Shown in pieces: positions 23,743-31,784 of a stretch of DNA of 64,000 nucleotides. The notes beneath the pieces are model-generated. The model made no database searches, was not told where the DNA came from, and saw nothing but the letters and a program-made list of their open reading frames with translations. The position numbers and the translations under genes were made by a program. This stretch comes from Jiangella alba (GTDB lineage: Bacteria > Actinomycetota > Actinomycetes > Jiangellales > Jiangellaceae): NCBI RefSeq assembly GCF_900106035.1, contig NZ_FNUC01000004.1, forward strand, positions 1,364,001 to 1,428,000, written 5' to 3'. Numbering within the stretch: position 1 is the first letter of the stretch; every line of letters starts with the position of its first letter.

Positions 23743-24990
23743 TCACTCGGTCGCGAGCGCGGCGACGGTCCGCAACAGGACGTCGGCTCCGCGCTCGACG
23801 TCCTCCCAGCTGCTGTGCTCGGCCGGCGAGTGGCTGCGCCCGCCGGTGCTCGGGATGAAGATCATCCCGGTCGGTGCGAGCCGGCTCAGGTTCTGCGAGT
23901 CGTGGCCGGCGCCGGACGGCAGCCGCATCGTCGTGCGCCCCAGGGCCGACGCCACCGACTCGATCAGGTCCTGGACGCGCGGGTCCAGCGGTGCGGGGTC
24001 GGTGATGCTGTCGCGGGTGTACCGGACCTCCAGGCCATGGGCGGCGGCAGCGCGCCGGGCCGCGTCGGCCAGTGCCTGTTCCAGGGCCTCGATGGACGAA
24101 CGCCGCACGTCGCGGAAGTCGAGCTGCAGCCGGGCGACGGACGGGACGACGTTGGCGCCGCCGGGCTCGACGGCGATGATGCCGCACGTCGCGACGGCGG
24201 TGTCGCTGATCGACGCGGTCACGTCCGGCAGCCCGGCCAGGAACGCGCCGGCTCCGCGCAAGGGGTCGCGCCGCATCGTCATCGGGGTGGTGCCGGCGTG
24301 GTCGGCCCGGCCGGTGAACTCCAGCGAGCCACCGCCCATCCCGACGATCGACGTGACGACGCCGATGTCCACGCCGGCCGACTCGAGGACGGCGCCCTGT
24401 TCGATGTGCAGCTCGACGAAGGCGTGGACGGACCCGGGCGCAACCGCCGTCCGGGTGGCCGCGCCGACGTCACGGCCGGCGGACCGGAGCGCGTCGACCA
24501 GCCGGTCTCCGTCGCGTCCGCGCAGCCGCTCCAGCTCGTCGGGACCATAGGACCGCACGAGGGCGGTGGAGCCGAGTAGATGGTGGTAGCAGCCCTCCTC
24601 GTCGGCGAACACCACCATCTCGACCGGACGGCGCAACGGCAGCCGCGACTCCGCCAGCCGGCGGGCGACCTCGAGCGCCGCCATGCTGCCCAGCGCGCCG
24701 TCGAAGCGCCCGCCGTCGGGCACGCTGTCGAGGTGCGAGCCGGTCCACACCGGCGCCGAGTCCGGTGCGTCCGGCGCGGGCACCGTCACGAACACGTTGC
24801 CGATGCCGTCGGTGCGCAGCCGCAGGCCGGACGCCTCGCACTGGTCGCGCAGCCACGCCCGCGCCGCGGTGTCGGCCGGGGAGAAGCTGGTGCGGCTCAC
24901 ACCGCCGGACGGCTCGGCGCCGAAGGTGGCCAGGGTCTCCAGTGTCTGGCGCAGGCGCGCGCCGTCGACGCTCAACCCGTCCGCGCTCAT
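23743..24990 (-). CDS. M20-family amidase: hydantoinase/carbamoylase (N-carbamoyl-L-amino acid hydrolase or allantoate type)
   Basis: 415 aa. Hydrolyses an N-carbamoyl or ureido compound with two metal ions. GSHLDSVPDGGRFDGALG supplies His87 and Asp97, FADEEG supplies Glu131/Glu132, and VELHIEQGAVLE, FTGRADHAGTTPM and late SGAGHDSQNLS complete the carbamoylase signature. It is the last gene of the minus-strand operon and its ATG overlaps the symporter stop (ATGA). Allantoate amidohydrolase and N-carbamoyl-amino-acid hydrolase cannot be separated by eye; the racemase in the same operon favours a hydantoin/carbamoyl-amino-acid pathway. Confidence 0.92.
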   Translation of the reverse strand: MSADGLSVDGARLRQTLETLATFGAEPSGGVSRTSFSPADTAARAWLRDQCEASGLRLRTDGIGNVFVTVPAPDAPDSAPVWTGSHLDSVPDGGRFDGALGSMAALEVARRLAESRLPLRRPVEMVVFADEEGCYHHLLGSTALVRSYGPDELERLRGRDGDRLVDALRSAGRDVGAATRTAVAPGSVHAFVELHIEQGAVLESAGVDIGVVTSIVGMGGGSLEFTGRADHAGTTPMTMRRDPLRGAGAFLAGLPDVTASISDTAVATCGIIAVEPGGANVVPSVARLQLDFRDVRRSSIEALEQALADAARRAAAAHGLEVRYTRDSITDPAPLDPRVQDLIESVASALGRTTMRLPSGAGHDSQNLSRLAPTGMIFIPSTGGRSHSPAEHSSWEDVERGADVLLRTVAALATE

Positions 24991-26441
24991 GCCTGCCCCC
25001 GGCCCTGGACCGCCGGTTCCGGCAGGTCGTCGCTGAAGTACGGGTCGGTGGCGCTGGCCGGCGGGGGCGCCGTGAGCAGGCTGACGACCACCATCAGCAC
25101 CAGCGAGGCGGCGAAGCCGGGCACGACCGGGTCGATGGAGCCGATGTCGCCCCACTGCCGCCAGCCCACCGTGCCGGCCAGCCCGCCGACCATCGCCGCG
25201 ATGGCGCCCTCGCGGGTGGCGCGCCGCCACAGCACTCCGGCGACCACCGGCACCAGGAACACGGCGCCCATGAGCGCGCTGAACAGGGCGACGATGAACT
25301 GCACCAGCTCGCCGGCGCCGAAGCCGGTGAGCACCATGACCATGGGCACGATGCCCACGGCGACGGTGCCGATGCGCCCGATGAGCACGCGCCGCTGCGG
25401 CGACCCACCCGGCCGGATGACGCCGTAGATGTCGTGCGAGAGCGCCGTGCCCGCGACCAGCAGCACGGACGAGATGGTGGACATCATGGCCGAGGCCACC
25501 GCGACCAGCAGCAGCGTGCCCAGGAAGACCGGCAGCGCGTGCACGGCGAGCACCGGCATCGCCTGGTCGGCGGTGCTGAGCGCCGGGAAGAGGGTCCGGC
25601 TGCCGAGCGCGAGCACGAACACCAGCGTGTGCGCGAGTCCGACCAGGACGATGACGAAGCCGATGCCCTTGCGGATGGTCGCCATGTCCTTCATCGCGTA
25701 GAAGCGGACCAGCTGTTCCGGCCGGGCCACCGCGCCGAGGAAGAACGCCAATGACAGCGTCAGCAGCAGCGACGGCGCCATGCCGTCCCAGGTGAAGGTG
25801 ACCGGATTGGCGCTGTCGACGAGGGCGATCATGGAGTTCAGGCCGCCGGTCTGGCCGAGCACCATCGGGATGGCCGCCGCGGCGCCGACGATCATGATCA
25901 TCATCTGGAGGAAGTCGGTGTAGACGACGGCGAACATGCCGCCGATGGCGGTGTAGGCCAGCACGACCAGCGTGAATCCGACCATCCCGGCCTTCACCGA
26001 GACGCCGAACAGCGCGTTGGCGATCAGCCCTCCGGCGATGACCTGGGCGGAGATGTACACGACGAAGGCGACCAGGATGATCAGTGCCGCGATGACGCGC
26101 GCGCCCCGGCTGTAGTAGCGGGCCTCGATGAAGTCGGGCAGCGAGATCTTGCGCTGCCGGGTGAAGCGGGGCGCGATGACCGCGACCATGATCCAGTAGG
26201 CGAGCGGGAAGACGAACACCACCCAGGCGAACGACCAGCCGACCGCGTACATGATGCCGATGGTGCCGATGAACAGCCCGGAGCTCATCTGGGTGGCGGC
26301 GATGCTCGCGCCGCCGACGGCCCAGCCCAGCCCGCCGCCGGCGATGTAGAAGTCCTCGTCGTTCTTCGTCATGCGCAGCCCGAAGTAGCCGAGCGCGAGG
26401 GTCAGGACGAGGTAGCCGAGGAGTACGACCCATTCGGTCAT
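24987..26441 (-). CDS. Sodium:solute symporter (SSS family)
   Basis: 484 aa, about 13 membrane helices. Opening segment VVLLGYLVLTLALGYFGLRMTKNDEDFYIAGGGLGW, then SLPDFIEARYYSRGARVIAA and ARPEQLVRFYAMKD are SSS hallmarks. It should import an organic solute with Na+, presumably the substrate of the amidase, racemase and amidohydrolase encoded in the same operon. It is preceded, 4 bp upstream, by a 46-aa membrane peptide gene, as often seen for small partner subunits of SSS carriers. Confidence 0.93.
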   Translation of the reverse strand: MTEWVVLLGYLVLTLALGYFGLRMTKNDEDFYIAGGGLGWAVGGASIAATQMSSGLFIGTIGIMYAVGWSFAWVVFVFPLAYWIMVAVIAPRFTRQRKISLPDFIEARYYSRGARVIAALIILVAFVVYISAQVIAGGLIANALFGVSVKAGMVGFTLVVLAYTAIGGMFAVVYTDFLQMMIMIVGAAAAIPMVLGQTGGLNSMIALVDSANPVTFTWDGMAPSLLLTLSLAFFLGAVARPEQLVRFYAMKDMATIRKGIGFVIVLVGLAHTLVFVLALGSRTLFPALSTADQAMPVLAVHALPVFLGTLLLVAVASAMMSTISSVLLVAGTALSHDIYGVIRPGGSPQRRVLIGRIGTVAVGIVPMVMVLTGFGAGELVQFIVALFSALMGAVFLVPVVAGVLWRRATREGAIAAMVGGLAGTVGWRQWGDIGSIDPVVPGFAASLVLMVVVSLLTAPPPASATDPYFSDDLPEPAVQGRGQA

Positions 26442-26445
26442 GGCG

Positions 26446-26586
26446 TCATCCGTTCTCGCGGTGGTCGCGGACCCGCCGTGACTCGCGGCGGTTGAGCGCG
26501 GCCATCCAGCCGAAGTAGGCGAGGGTGAGGACGATGTAGATGGCCAGGTAGCCCCAGAAGACGAAGCCGGCCTCGAAGATCGACAT
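26446..26586 (-). CDS. 46-aa single-pass membrane protein, probable accessory subunit of the symporter
   Basis: Too short for routine gene calling. It begins ATGTCGATCTTC, overlaps the preceding stop (TGATG) and ends 4 bp before the symporter start. The peptide is MSIFEAGFVFWGYLAIYIVL followed by TLAYFGWMAALNRRESRR and a short basic tail: one hydrophobic helix, then a positive, cytoplasmic C-terminus. The PanF/YhdT-like pairing of a tiny membrane protein with an SSS carrier is a known arrangement; here it is inferred from position and shape. Confidence 0.7.
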   Translation of the reverse strand: MSIFEAGFVFWGYLAIYIVLTLAYFGWMAALNRRESRRVRDHRENG

Positions 26587-27392
26587 CAGTGCCTCCGTCC
26601 GGCGGGCTCGGTGGCGGGTGTGGCGTCGTCGCGCTCCTCGGCCGCGCGGGCCCGTCCGCGGGTGAAGGAGAGGGCCAGGGCGGCGCCGCCGGCCAGCAGG
26701 GTCAGGAACAGCGCCAGGTTCACCCAGCCGCCCAGGGTCAGCAGCGGGGCGTCGCCCGTGGTCGCGACCGAGCGCAGCAGCGACGGCGCCGCCGGCAGCT
26801 CGTAGGCGATCTCGGTGCGGCCTTCGGACGCGGACACGCGTTCGGGGTTGGCGGGGAAGCCCTCGACGTAGTCGTAGCCGGGCGCCAGCCGCACCGTCGC
26901 GGCGAAGACGCCGGGCGCCGTCGTCGCGGCCGGCAGGTCGAACACCAGGACGGGCACCTCGGTGGTCATCCGGTCGCCGTCGACCACGCCGGCGTCGAGG
27001 GCGGTGTAGCGCAGCGTCAGCGTCGTCTCGGCGCCGGCCGCGAGCGGCTCGTCCAGCGTCACCGTCACGGTGGTCTTCAGGTCGGCGGTCTCGACGGACG
27101 TGTCCAGCTGCTCGCCGTCGGCGGACGTGACCTCGAGGTCGTCGACGGGGCCGGCGCCGTCACCGCCGAAGTCGAGCGCCGAGAACGACAGGCTCGTCGT
27201 GTCGTCGGGACCGTCTCCGCCGTCGACGACGTAGGTCAGCTCGACCTGCGCCGCGCCCTGCTCGTCCACCTCGACCGTCGCCGTGACCTCGCCGAGGGCG
27301 GGTGCTGCGGCCGCGGCCCCCGAGGCGGCCAGCGGCAGCACGGCGGCGGCGACACCGGCCGTGAGGGCGCGCCGGGCGGCCCGACGGGTCAC
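26586..27392 (-). CDS. Membrane-anchored extracellular protein of unknown function
   Basis: 268 aa, GTG start overlapping the racemase stop (GTGA). A basic signal peptide (TRRAARRALTAGVAAAVLPLAASGAAAAA) is followed by about 190 residues of beta-rich, Asp/Glu-rich sequence (VTATVEVDEQGAAQVELTYV, TVTVTLDEPLAAGAETTLTL), then one C-terminal helix (LGGWVNLALFLTLLAGGAAL) and a charged tail. Topology is therefore outside-facing with a C-terminal anchor. No family recognised. Its place inside a catabolic/transport operon suggests a surface or substrate-capture function linked to the symporter. Confidence 0.8.
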   Translation of the reverse strand: MTRRAARRALTAGVAAAVLPLAASGAAAAAPALGEVTATVEVDEQGAAQVELTYVVDGGDGPDDTTSLSFSALDFGGDGAGPVDDLEVTSADGEQLDTSVETADLKTTVTVTLDEPLAAGAETTLTLRYTALDAGVVDGDRMTTEVPVLVFDLPAATTAPGVFAATVRLAPGYDYVEGFPANPERVSASEGRTEIAYELPAAPSLLRSVATTGDAPLLTLGGWVNLALFLTLLAGGAALALSFTRGRARAAEERDDATPATEPAGRRH

Positions 27393-28198
27393 GGCCGGCC
27401 TCCGCCGCCGACGAAGAGCTCGCCGAGCTTCGCGCCGGCCGCGATCTTCGGTGGCGTCAGATAGGCGCGCCGGCTGTGCGTGAGGCCCTGCGCCACGGTG
27501 GCCTCCGCGGCGTGCAGGCCGGCCCGGGACGGGTTGATGACCGGGACGCCGAGCTCCTCGGTCAGCTGCTCCGCGACGTCGAGGAAGCCCATGCTCATGC
27601 ACCCGAGCACGAGGACGTCGGCGCCGTCGAGATCGACCGCCAGCCGGCCCTGCTCGCGCATGCGGCCCAGGGCGGCGCCGTGGTCCTTGTTCACGTCGAG
27701 CACGGACGTCTCGATGTACCGCACGGACGCGAGCGCGTCGGAGGCGCCGGCCTCCCACGCCAGCCGGCGCAGGGCCGGGACGATGCTGGCCGTCACGGTG
27801 ACGAAGCTGAAGCGGTGGCCGAGCGTCGTGGCGAGGGCGATGGACGCCGAGGCCGGACCGACGACGGGCATGTCGCTGATCTCGCGCAGCCCGTCGAGGC
27901 CGGGGTCGCCGAAGCAGCCGACGATCGCCGCGTCGAAGCCGTCGGCCTCGGTGGCGACCAGCAGTTCGGCCATGGCGGGGATGCTCAGGTACTCCTCGTA
28001 CATGGACTCGATGGAGGCCGGTCCGCGGTCGACGGCGCGGACCTCGACCTCGGTGCCGGGGAACGCCCAGTCGCGCAGCTTGTCCTGGCGGCGCTGCAGC
28101 TCGGCGGCGCCGAGCTCGGTCCGGTGCATCGGGCCGGGGACGAGATAGGCCAGGCGACGGGTGCGGTCGCGGGCCGGTACGCCGGTGTTCGCTGTCAT
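27389..28198 (-). CDS. Asp/Glu/hydantoin racemase family protein
   Basis: 269 aa. The two catalytic cysteine motifs are present: AAIVGCFGDPGLDGLRE and VLVLGCMSMGFLD, with VGPASASIALATTLG and VINPSRAGLHAAE in the expected places. These enzymes interconvert stereoisomers of hydantoins or acidic amino acids, and the same family includes maleate isomerase-like and AroE-like relatives. In hydantoin-utilisation operons a racemase stands next to a carbamoylase, as here, although no typical dihydropyrimidinase/hydantoinase is present. Overlaps the following gene by four bases. Confidence 0.88.
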   Translation of the reverse strand: MTANTGVPARDRTRRLAYLVPGPMHRTELGAAELQRRQDKLRDWAFPGTEVEVRAVDRGPASIESMYEEYLSIPAMAELLVATEADGFDAAIVGCFGDPGLDGLREISDMPVVGPASASIALATTLGHRFSFVTVTASIVPALRRLAWEAGASDALASVRYIETSVLDVNKDHGAALGRMREQGRLAVDLDGADVLVLGCMSMGFLDVAEQLTEELGVPVINPSRAGLHAAEATVAQGLTHSRRAYLTPPKIAAGAKLGELFVGGGGRP

Positions 28199-28218
28199 GT
28201 CTGCTCCTCGCGGGGGTC

Positions 28219-29421
28219 TCAGGAAGACGGTGCCGGGCGGGTGAGGCCATCGGCGTCGACGACGAGGCGGCCGTCGCGGTAGACGCCGGCCACCTCACGG
28301 ACGGCGTCGATGTCCTGGAGCGGGTCGCGTCTCAGCGCGACGAAGTCGGCGCGGCGCCCGGGTGCGAGCGCCCCGATGTCGGTGACGCCCATCAGCTCGG
28401 CGCCGCGGACGGTGCCGGCGAGCAGCGCCTCCTCGGCGCTCCACCCGTGCGCCACCAGCCACTGCAGCTCGTAGCCGAACAGGCCGTGCATGGAGTCGGT
28501 GCCCAGCGCGATGGGCAGGCCCGCGGCGCGGATGCGGCCCACGGCCGCCTCCATGGACGCACGGGCCTGCTGGACCTTGGCCAGGATGGCCGGCTCGGCG
28601 GCGTCGCCCTGCTCGATGCCGGTGGGGTGGAACAGGATGGTGCTGGTGAGCACCAGCCAGGTGCCGTGGGCGACCAGCGTGGCGATGTTCCGCTCCGTCA
28701 GCAGGGCGCCGTGCTCGACCGATCGGACGCCCGCCGCGGCGGCGAGGTCGACCCCGGCGCCGCCGTGGGCGTGCGCGGACACCATGAGCCCGAGCTCGGC
28801 GGCGGTCTCGACGATCGCGGCGATCTCGTCTGCGGAGTAGTTCGACTCCTCCAGCGAGGTGTCTGTCGAGGACACCCCGCCGGTGGTGAAGATCTTGATG
28901 TGGTCGGCGCCCTTCGCGGCGTTGGCCCGCACCGCCGCGCGGGCGCCGTCGGCTCCGTCGACGCCGCCGGCCGCGCTGCCGTGCTTGCCGGTGGGGCTGA
29001 GCCCGCGTCCGGCCACCCGCAACCGCGGACCGGCCACTTCGCCGGCGGCGACGGCCGCCTTGAAGTGCACGTCGATGTCGTGTTCCTCGGTCATGACGCG
29101 CGCGGTCGTGACGCCGGAGGCGAGCATGCGGCGCAGGTTGTCGACGCCGCGCACGGTCTGCCACGCGGCCGGACGCTGCAGCTGGCCGTGCTGGTCGCCC
29201 TCGCCGGGCCTGATGGTGACGTGGGTGTGCGCGTCGACGAACCCGGGCACGAGGTAGACGGCGCCGAGGTCGACCTGCCGCGCGCCGGGCGGGCACGCCT
29301 CGTCCGGCGGTCCCACGGCGGCGACGCGGCCGTCGCTCACCAGCAGGCCGGCCCCGTACACGAGCCCGGGCCGGACGGCGTCGAACACCCCGGCCGCTCG
29401 GAAGAACGTGGTGTCGGTCAT
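28219..29421 (-). CDS. Metal-dependent amidohydrolase (imidazolonepropionase/prolidase-like)
   Basis: 400 aa. Metal-site motifs in order: VDAHTHV (HxH), DHIKIFTTGG (carboxylatable Lys), VSAHAHGG, SVEHGALL and ALGTDS (Asp). The protein ends in the usual small beta-domain (GALAPGRRADFVALRRDPL, VYRDGRLV). This group includes Xaa-Arg dipeptidases/prolidase-like enzymes and cyclic amide hydrolases; it could act as the ring-opening hydrolase of the pathway. Its start overlaps the end of the CapA gene (ATGA) and it is followed by a 20-bp gap with a ribosome-binding site for the racemase. Confidence 0.92.
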   Translation of the reverse strand: MTDTTFFRAAGVFDAVRPGLVYGAGLLVSDGRVAAVGPPDEACPPGARQVDLGAVYLVPGFVDAHTHVTIRPGEGDQHGQLQRPAAWQTVRGVDNLRRMLASGVTTARVMTEEHDIDVHFKAAVAAGEVAGPRLRVAGRGLSPTGKHGSAAGGVDGADGARAAVRANAAKGADHIKIFTTGGVSSTDTSLEESNYSADEIAAIVETAAELGLMVSAHAHGGAGVDLAAAAGVRSVEHGALLTERNIATLVAHGTWLVLTSTILFHPTGIEQGDAAEPAILAKVQQARASMEAAVGRIRAAGLPIALGTDSMHGLFGYELQWLVAHGWSAEEALLAGTVRGAELMGVTDIGALAPGRRADFVALRRDPLQDIDAVREVAGVYRDGRLVVDADGLTRPAPSS

Positions 29422-30539
29422 GGTTCGAGCAGCACCTCACCGATCGTCGTGTCGGGCAGGACATCGGCCCGGGCGACGACGGTGCCGCCGTCGCTCAGCC
29501 GGTCGACGATCGCGCGTGCGCGATCGCCCGTGGCCAGGACCGGTTCGCCGGCGGACATGGTGGCCGGGACGAAGTGGACCGTCATGCCGTCGGCGCCGGG
29601 CGGGGAGACGAGGACGACCACGGAGTCGAGCGTGACGTCGGACCCGAACGCGCTGCGGTACGGCGCGGCCGGCACCCGCATGGGGAACTCCCCGGCGAGG
29701 TCGGACCACGCGTGGAACAGGAAGTTGCCGACGGAGTACGCGATCAGCCCGCCGCGGTGGCGTTCGACCGGGTGCAGTTCGTGCGGGTGGTGCCCGACGA
29801 CCAGGTGGGCGCCCGCCTCGATCAGGGCGTGCCCGGCCGGGCGCTGGTACTGCGCCAGCAGGCCGTAGGACGGCGCCGCGAACCCGTGCGGCACGCCCCA
29901 GTGGACCGCGACGACGACGAGGTCGGCCTGCGAGCGGGCGGCTTCGACGGCCGCGCAGGCGGCGTCGAGATCGGCGGCGACGGCCGACGTGTGCACGAAC
30001 GGCGCCATGCCCGGCTGCTCCGCCGCCAGGACCGGGTCGATCGACACCTGCTGGAGGACGCGCAACGGCGCCGCGCCGGGATGGCCGGGCGCCGCGGCGA
30101 ACCCCGGCGGGAGCGCGGCGGACAGGCCCAGCAGGGCCACGCGGCCCGATGCGGTGGTCCGCACGACCGGCGCCCGCGCGGCGGTGTCGTCGCGGCCGGC
30201 TCCGACGGCGGCGATGCCGGCCCGGTCCAGCGCGGCCAGGGTGTCGTCGAGGCCCTCGGCGCCGAAGTCGAGCACGTGGTTGTTGGCGAGCGTGGCGACG
30301 TCGATGCCGAGCGCCGCGAGGTCGGCCGCCCGGGCCGGGTCGGAGCGATGGACGAAGGCCTTCTCGGCCGGGACGCCGCGGATCGTGAGCGGCGACTCGA
30401 CGTTCGCGAAGGCGGTCTCCGCGGCACGGAGCAGGCCGGACAACCGTGGGTCGACGCCGGTGGGCGTGTCCAGGACGACGACGTCGCCGACGACGGCGAG
30501 CCAGGCGGGTTCGAGGACGTGCGTACCGAGATCGGTCAC
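29418..30539 (-). CDS. CapA-family metallophosphoesterase-like protein (poly-gamma-glutamate capsule type)
   Basis: 373 aa, GTG start with a very strong GGGAGGAGG site. Motifs: LAVVGDVV, ANVESPLTIRG, LATLANNH-like (VATLANNHVLDFGAEGLDDT), VVVAVHWGVPHG, and AHLVVGHHPHELHPVE plus GGLIAYSVGNFLF, matching the PGA_cap/CapA metallophosphatase fold. No signal peptide, so probably cytoplasmic, unlike true capsule CapA. First gene of the seven-gene operon; it may process a gamma-glutamyl or phosphorylated intermediate, which is speculation. Confidence 0.88.
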   Translation of the reverse strand: MTDLGTHVLEPAWLAVVGDVVVLDTPTGVDPRLSGLLRAAETAFANVESPLTIRGVPAEKAFVHRSDPARAADLAALGIDVATLANNHVLDFGAEGLDDTLAALDRAGIAAVGAGRDDTAARAPVVRTTASGRVALLGLSAALPPGFAAAPGHPGAAPLRVLQQVSIDPVLAAEQPGMAPFVHTSAVAADLDAACAAVEAARSQADLVVVAVHWGVPHGFAAPSYGLLAQYQRPAGHALIEAGAHLVVGHHPHELHPVERHRGGLIAYSVGNFLFHAWSDLAGEFPMRVPAAPYRSAFGSDVTLDSVVVLVSPPGADGMTVHFVPATMSAGEPVLATGDRARAIVDRLSDGGTVVARADVLPDTTIGEVLLEP

Positions 30540-30573
30540 GGATCCTCCTCCCGGTGGCGGTGTGCCTGGGAGC

Positions 30574-30686
30574 TTTGCAAGTTTCCATCGATCTGACAAG
30601 AGCTGATGGGCGATTGCCTCCGTTTCCGTGCGTCGAGAGCAGAATTCTGCGCGTGGACCCTTGATCGACCGAGGAGTCTTTGCAAA
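30574..30686. promoter_or_regulatory. Divergent control region with paired TTTGCAA boxes and a palindrome
   Basis: In the 148-bp gap between the CapA operon and the Lrp gene, TTTGCAAG (30574-30581) and TTTGCAAA (30679-30686) lie exactly 105 bp apart, about ten helical turns, one beside each start codon. Between them is the 12-bp perfect palindrome GCAGAATTCTGC (30639-30650), similar in layout to Lrp/AsnC sites. Wrapping by the adjacent Lrp-type regulator is a natural reading. Confidence 0.5.
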
Positions 30687-30687
30687 C

Positions 30688-31743
30688 ATGAGCGGCATGT
30701 CGAATGATTCGCCCGCCTGGCTGCCGGGTCGCTTGCCTTCTTGGTCATCGGGGAGCGGCCGGCTCGACGACCTCGATCGGGCGATCATCGCGTGCCTGCA
30801 GCTGAACGGACGGGCGACGTGGCAGCAGATCGCGGCTGTGGCGGGCGCCTCCGAGTCGACGGTGTCGCGCCGCGCCAACCGGCTGCTCGCCAACCGCGTC
30901 GTCTGCGTCTCGGCGGTGCCCGACCCCGCGCGGTGCGGCCTCGGCACGCCGGTGCTCATGCAGGTCGAGTGCGCCGTCGGCGCCACCACGGCCGTCGCCG
31001 GCGTGCTGGCCATGCGCTCCGACGTGCGATTCCTGGCGCTGCTGACCGGATCCCACGACCTCGTGCTCGAGGTCGTCGTCGGGTCCCGGGCGCACCTCGC
31101 CGACGTGCTGGTCGACCAGCTCCGCTCGATACCGGGCATCACCCACACCAGCACCGAGACCGTCGTGCGCAACTTCAAGACGTCCTACGACTGGAGCCGC
31201 GGTCTGCTCGGCGACCGCGCGGCGCTGCTGGAACGGCCTCCGGCGCCCGGCGGCGGACGGGTGACGCTCGACGCCACCGACCTGCAGATGGTGCAGATCC
31301 TCGCGGCCGACGGCCGCACGTCGATGTCCGAGGTGGCCGCGCGCGTCGGCATCGGCGAGGCCGCCGCCCGCCGCCGCCTCGACGTCCTGACGTCGAGCGG
31401 CGCGCTCTGGTTCGCCACCTTCGTCGACCCGCAGGCCATGGGCTTCCAGACCGAGATGTTCCTCTGGCTGGGCGTCGACTTCGCCCGGCTGGAGGAGGTC
31501 GCGGCCGAGCTCGCGCGGCATCCCGAGGTGCGCTACCTGTCCGCCACGGCGGGCTACAGCGACCTCGCCTGCGAACTCGTGCTGCGCGACCTCGACGACC
31601 TGTACCGCTTCAACACCGAGGTGCTGGGTTCGCTGCCCGGCATCCGCCGGGTCGAGATGGGCCAGGAGCTGCAGATCGCCAAGCGCGGGTTCCTGACCAG
31701 CTCGACCGTGCTTCCCGATATCGCCCCGTACGTGCCGCGCTGA
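30688..31743 (+). CDS. Lrp/AsnC-family regulator with duplicated domains
   Basis: 351 aa, about twice the usual length. Each half has an AsnC-type HTH (LDDLDRAIIACLQLNGRATW, and LDATDLQMVQILAADGRTSM) followed by a RAM/ligand half (DVRFLALLTGSHDLVLEVVV, and EVRYLSATAGYSDLACELVL). Such fused Lrp proteins act as pseudo-dimers. The start ATG follows GAGGAG by 11 nt; an ATG three codons later is equally possible. It faces the seven-gene operon across paired sites and is followed by dipeptidase and dehydrogenase genes, so it probably regulates amino-acid or peptide catabolism here. Confidence 0.9.
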   Translation: MSGMSNDSPAWLPGRLPSWSSGSGRLDDLDRAIIACLQLNGRATWQQIAAVAGASESTVSRRANRLLANRVVCVSAVPDPARCGLGTPVLMQVECAVGATTAVAGVLAMRSDVRFLALLTGSHDLVLEVVVGSRAHLADVLVDQLRSIPGITHTSTETVVRNFKTSYDWSRGLLGDRAALLERPPAPGGGRVTLDATDLQMVQILAADGRTSMSEVAARVGIGEAAARRRLDVLTSSGALWFATFVDPQAMGFQTEMFLWLGVDFARLEEVAAELARHPEVRYLSATAGYSDLACELVLRDLDDLYRFNTEVLGSLPGIRRVEMGQELQIAKRGFLTSSTVLPDIAPYVPR

Positions 31744-31784
31744 CCCCGGCGGCCAGGGGCGGGAGAGACAGATGAGGTAACCGC

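Noticed and set aside
23743-30539. Calling the cluster an allantoin pathway
   Set aside because: An M20 allantoate-type enzyme is present but no allantoinase or ureidoglycolate gene is; the racemase and amidohydrolase fit hydantoin- or peptide-like substrates better.
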